A DNA stretch of 64,000 nucleotides from Thunnus maccoyii (lineage: Eukaryota > Chordata > Actinopteri > Scombriformes > Scombridae), in assembly GCF_910596095.1 (NCBI RefSeq), contig NC_056554.1:6014001-6078000 (forward strand). The letters are read 5' to 3'. Made by a program: the position numbers and the translations under genes. The first letter of the stretch is position 1. Every line of letters starts with the position of its first letter. This document shows, piece by piece, positions 59,589-64,000 of this stretch. The notes beneath the pieces were generated by a model. That model had not been told where the DNA came from. It ran no database searches and saw nothing but the letters and a program-made list of their open reading frames with translations.

Positions 59589-59625
59589 ATTGGCTCCTCA
59601 TCCTCACCTTGCAGAGCGTGATTGG
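59589..59625 (-). promoter_or_regulatory. two CCAAT motifs upstream of B3
   Basis: ATTGG at 59589-59593 and 59621-59625 (CCAAT on the minus strand) lie 88-125 bp upstream of the B3 ATG. Confidence 0.35.
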
Positions 59626-59639
59626 CAGCTGAGACAGCA

Positions 59640-60184
59640 AGCTTTGACGTCATAAGCCAACAAGAGTTTTTCAGTTTGTAGTCTCTTTCTGACCCAGAAC
59701 AGACCAGTTTTTCTCTAGTCTGAATCAAATGTCACTTCCTCACAGACCCTTTCTGTGAACAATGTGAGGCCCCTTTAACAGGAAACAACTGAGCAGCTTA
59801 AATTAGAAGAGGTGTAAATCACCATGTTTGCTACAAGTACTGATAAATCTGTTGTTTCTGTAATGACAATGATAAAAGTTTAGTTTTAATAAACAATGTC
59901 ATCATTGTCATCAGGCAGTATGTCATCTCCACTGTGAATTACACTGTGAATTTATTTTCAGCACCAGAAACAAAGATGTAAGTTTATTGCAGTCTGTTGG
60001 CACAGAGATAATGTAAATCATTGCACTTCATGTTTTGTCTCTTGTTTAAAGAGTTTATTGGTAAGATAAAACTTTACATTGAACACAAATGAAGTAAAAT
60101 CATATTTACAAAACTGCTGTTTTAGGGAAAGCAAAATGACCCTTTTAAAGTCTAAACATAGACACAGATAAAACATGTCCAGCT
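59640..60184. other. no gene between B3 and B4
   Basis: B3 upstream flank followed by the 3' side of B4. A TTTATT at about 60055-60060 could be a poly(A) signal for B4. No exon was seen. Confidence 0.4.
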
Positions 60185-61119
60185 CTACTGCTTTACACTA
60201 AAGAACACACATTCACTCCAGGTGTCATTCGTCTGGCTTCTTGATCTGTTGATCTTGATCTCCATCAAAGCAATGTAATGGAGGTTATCTCCATCTTGGT
60301 AACCCTGGACATGAGAAACAGTATATCACAATGTGGTACACAACCATTTATGCACACAAAAAAGTGTTGTGCAACAGCTGTATATTTGAATAGTAATTCA
60401 ATAGTCTAAAAGAGAATACCTTTACATTTCTTTTTGAGGCTGCTGAAATTCCTGTATGAAAATCTAAAAAAACAGAATTTAAACCTTCTTAATATTGTGT
60501 CATGTTCAGTGAATACACATTAAAGATAAAAACAGCACCAGTTACCTGCACAAGGAGAGCGGTTTCTCTTGTTCATCACACACATTAAGAGTGCCAGTAA
60601 AAACATTCAGGATGGTGGTGAACGCTGCAACCCCACGCCTGAAATTCACCGAGACAAGACAGTCCACCTCATCTGTAGGGAGCCAGACGTCAAGATACAT
60701 TACAGCTTTGAGCTTTTTTTCTTAAGTTTGATTAGAAGATAACCATCACAAATCTCTGGTTAGAAAGTTACTTACAGCCAAATTCCAACGTGGTCCCGTC
60801 TCCAAACAGTATCTGTCCACATGAGGCGACAGCACAGTAGTAGGTCCCAGCATAAGAAAGATTCACACTCTTCATTGGAAGGTGTAGAATGAGTAATGCA
60901 AACCTTCTTGCGTGGTAGTAATTAGCTGAGTCTGAAATGCGTAAATCTGAGATCATTAAGTGATTTTTAACACTTTCAGCATCCACTGCTTATACCAGTA
61001 AAGTCTTGTTGTAGCATCAGGTTAATAGAAACATTGTAAAGTCAAACTTTCACCAACATTTGCTGATACAAAACTACTTTCTTGATGAGATGAGGAAGAT
61101 GTCTCATCAGTTGCTTGAG
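60185..61119 (-). pseudogene. B4: two-domain NITR-like pseudogene
   Basis: Exon order matches B2 (61119-60776 Ig, 60672-60546 TM, 60451-60420, 60304-60185 tail), but the gene is broken. Domain 1 has a TAA right after its first Cys (LTLQCFY, stop). A deletion removes most of the V core. The F strand reads SDSANYYH, with the Cys lost, and joins directly to the late part of domain 2 (LPMKSVNLSYAGTYYCAVAS, CGQILFGDGT). The TM exon has a one-base shift in a T run: TTILN is followed by LLALLMCVMNK only in another frame. The tail is still open, with ITIM LHYIAL and CVFFSV. No leader was found. Confidence 0.8.
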
Positions 61120-61319
61120 CTGATGTGAAATAAAAGACAGAGAAAAATAAATAATTCATTTTAAGTGATAGAATTCAGCATAATCAGCACATAAAGAAAT
61201 ATTTGAAACATTTGTACAAGCTCTTGTTACAAAACACCACTCACCCATTTTTCCCATTTTTGCTATTCTCAATACTCACAAGGTAATCTTTCAAGTCTAA
61301 CAATTACAACAAAGTACAA

Positions 61320-62500
61320 ACAGTTTAGATGAATGAAATGGCCTCACAGTGATTCTCAATAGCACCACTAGCTGATGTAGCTGTAATGTTATACAGGAAA
61401 TGATTAATCATAACCTCAAAAGCAGATCATTTGAACCTACACTATCTCAAAGCGAGGACTATTTTTATGCATAACTGTATAAATAAAATAAAATAATTCC
61501 ATCCAAGTCTGACTAAAGCTTAAACTAAAGAAAAGTAGTCTGTAGAAGTCTAAATAAGTCACTTTCCACCACTGAACATTTGGCTGTTTATTAATTCAGA
61601 CACTTTCATACTGTGAGGAAACACACCACTCTGTCTGTCTGTCTCTAATCAATCAACATTTTTTTTGTAACTTGTTTTTATCAGTTGCTGAAAATAGTAA
61701 AATGATCATTGATATAAGCTGCTTAAATATAATCACCTGATTGCAAGGACTGTATGATGATAAGTTTATTTTTAAAAAGACAAAAAGTGGGGTCGCAAAA
61801 GCATTACTTTGCTTCCCCTAATTGAATAATGGGGATGAATTCGCTCCACTTGCTCCATTTCACAAGCACGGATGGTAATGACGACTCCAAGATGGAGGCC
61901 AGAAGAAGGAGAGGAGTATGAAGTGCAGAAGATGATGGCCTGGGAAGACATTTATGCTTTAAACTTTAATGCTAACTAACTTTATATTTAGACTAATAAA
62001 TACAGTTCACATCAACATGCGAGTCGTAACTACTGCTAGGAGAATCAAATTTCTCTGAAACCTCCAATAAAATATAAAGTACACATAACACATATGGATG
62101 CCTCATATCACTCATAGTTCACATTCAAGATATAATTCATTTCAACACAGATTTAAAATTTATAGTGCTCTATTGACCATCCACATATATTTTTAACACT
62201 TACACACGCAAATCTGCCATCATATAACCACCGTAAGTGGTCAGATGCTCTGAACACAAACATAAACATTGTCTCAAGGTCAAATTGTTCCATAATTACA
62301 TTTATTTCATCATTGCTGACAAAATGTTCATCGAAATGCACAGTGCACATAATCATGTTAAAACCCATTCAGGATAAACAAATACCACTTTTTCCCCTCA
62401 TGTTCTTCATATCCAAACAGTAACTTGTTATACAGCATAAATGAATCTGGCCTTCTAAATGTTCTTGTATAATCACAGAAAGAATATGATTTTAGAATCA
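61320..62500. other. no gene between B4 and B5
   Basis: AT-rich sequence with no recognisable exon. Frames at 62153-62546 have no domain or splice context and overlap the expected 3' UTR of B5. Confidence 0.4.
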
Positions 62501-62511
62501 AAGATATATGT

Positions 62512-62517
62512 TTTATT
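62512..62517 (-). terminator. possible poly(A) signal of B5
   Basis: TTTATT (AATAAA on the minus strand) lies 235 nt beyond the B5 stop codon. A second one is at about 62301. Confidence 0.4.
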
Positions 62518-62750
62518 AAAAGAAAGCAATGTAACAGCAGAGACATCCTGTAGATGTTCTTTAAACCACACTGACAAGCAACAAAAAGAGTAGAGAGTCC
62601 TGAATGGGCTAATTATTACTGAACTCTACCAAAATGCAGAAAATCTTATCTTTTGACTACAGATCATGAAAGCAAATATTTATCTCAAGACCTTTATCTA
62701 AGACTACAATACATGATTATCAAGATTCTAAGAAACTTTCCTCACAAGTT

Positions 62751-64000
62751 CTACATCTTTACACTGGAGTACACACATTCATTCTTGGTGTTGTTCCTCA
62801 CTCTTCTTGATCTGTTTGCCACATTAGCATTTAAAGCAGCATAATGGAGGTTGTCTGCGTCTTGGTTACCCTGCTAACAAAATATATAAAAGTAAATCAC
62901 ACTGTGATTAAAACAATGTCCACAACACAATTAATTGCTGTGATATAAAAAGGTGGTTAAATGGCAGTATAATACTTCAAAACTGCATTCACCTCTGCAC
63001 CTGCTGTGGACGGAGCTGCAAATCCATGTTGAGGCTCTGATCATGAAACAAAAAATACTCTTTTATTCAAAAGCCAAATTCAATTAATACAAGTTGTCAT
63101 AAACAAGTGGTATCATTTGCCTGTACCTGACTGGCAGCTGTTTCTCTTGTTCATCTTGTACACTGAGAAAGCCAATAAAACACTGAGGATGGTGGTGAAC
63201 GCCAAAGCTCCACTCAAGAAATATACCAAGACAAGAGAGTCCACCTCATCTACAGAAAGTCAGACACCAGGAACAGAGCTTTCAACATGTTTTCAGTTTT
63301 CATCCCAAGCTTAATGAGGGAGTAAGACTGTATCAAATGGGACAATGTCTCCTAAAAAGTTACTTACACTCAATGTCCAACGTTGTCCCATTTCCAAATA
63401 GTATCTGTCCACATGAGGCGACAGCACAGTAGTACGTCCCATTATGTGAAAGATCCAGACTCTTCATTGGCAAGTTGTAGACACAGGTGTGTGTTTGTGT
63501 GTTGCTGTTCCTCTTACACTGATCATTCCTGCCTCCATGTGTGTAAATGATTCCTGGATGAGATTCTTCAGAGTTTTTGAACCAGTAAACACTGTGTTCT
63601 CCGTCATCACAGGTCCCAGTGTGTACTGTACAGTTCAGAGTCACAGAGACTCCTGGCTGGATGCTCTCAGATGCCGACTGATGGACCGAAGCTTCAATGT
63701 TCAAACCTGAACCCTTTACATTGACAATAATGCTCTCTAAAAATTCATACGAGTATGAATAGCTACTTATGCAGTAGTAAGTAGCTGAGTCTGAGATGTG
63801 CAAATCTGTGATCTTCAAGTGATTTTTCTTGTTTTCATTATCCAGTGTGAAACGTGGATTGTTCTTCAATTCATTATGAAAAGTGCCATTACTTTCGTAG
63901 TTGTAGAAGGTGGAGATGAGCCTTGGTTTCTGCCCCAGAATTTGCTTATACCAGTAAAGCCTTGAAACAACACCTTCATAGAAACATTGCAAAGTCACCT
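62751..64000 (-). CDS. B5: two-domain (V+I) NITR-like inhibitory receptor, partial
   Basis: Visible exons: 64000-63368 (V+I, 5' part beyond the window), 63249-63127 TM, 63036-62993, 62870-62751 tail. The V domain enters at TLQCFYEG, then RLYWYKQ and ISDSATYYC. The J-like region has lost its FGxGT (YEFLESIIVNV). The I domain has TLNCTVHTGTC, YWFKNSEESHPG and YYCAVASCGQILFGNGTTL. The TM segment (LVLVYFLSGALAFTTILSVL) is uncharged and followed by KMNKRN. The tail has ITIM LHYAAL and CVYSSV. Domain 2 is nearly the same as in B2, while the V domains differ more. The leader exon lies outside the window. Confidence 0.85.

Noticed and set aside
63489-63710. Plus-strand frame MCLCVAVPLTLIIPASM, also at 54601-54858
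   Set aside because: It is the antisense of the conserved I domain of B5 and B2; similarity between the two only reflects the real genes.

Overview
The window looks like AT-rich nuclear DNA of a ray-finned (teleost, probably percomorph) fish. Its genes are split by short introns, its transposons are typical of fish (PIF/Harbinger, DIRS-like, L2-like LINE, many MITEs), and its receptors carry signatures known from teleost immune-type receptor clusters. No rRNA, tRNA or CRISPR was seen. All exon models were built by hand from GT/AG sites, conserved intron phases and comparison between paralogues in the window. Locus labels (A1, B2 and so on) are local names.

Region 1 (about 2.4-43.1 kb) is a minus-strand array of small receptors, family A. 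Each has a leader exon, one Ig V-set exon, usually a short acidic stalk exon, a transmembrane (TM) exon, a 32-35 nt exon and a tail exon, normally with an ITIM (LNYAAL or LNYAAV). Four loci have complete frames (A1 2467-3653, A3 26555-28312, A4 33871-35261, A5 41701-43127). A2 (15613-17007) has a frameshift. Orphan leader, V and tail exons lie between them. A block of about 15-19 kb is tandemly duplicated: copy 1 about 8.95-28.3 kb, copy 2 about 28.3-43.1 kb, with breakpoints near leader exons. The copies have since received different insertions: a Harbinger element in copy 1, an unclassified 1.8 kb element in copy 2, and a DIRS-like element upstream of A5.

Region 2 (about 43.4-51.4 kb) is mostly transposons: a DIRS-like element with an L2-like LINE fragment inside it, and a second LINE split by a 1.0 kb TIR element.

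Region 3 (51.4-64 kb) is a cluster resembling novel immune-type receptors (NITR), family B. B2 (53124-55408) is a complete V+I two-domain inhibitory receptor. B5 is a similar gene cut by the window end. B3 is a single-V gene without a recognisable TM exon. B4 is a pseudogene. B1, on the opposite strand, is one I-type domain fused to a TM segment that contains an arginine.

Together the genes look like a fast-evolving set of inhibitory receptors, with ITIM tails that would recruit SHP-type phosphatases (inferred from family knowledge). The strongest signal is that recently duplicated pairs (A2/A4, A3/A5) have almost identical introns and tails, while the loop before the conserved Trp of the V domain is nearly rewritten by amino-acid-changing substitutions.
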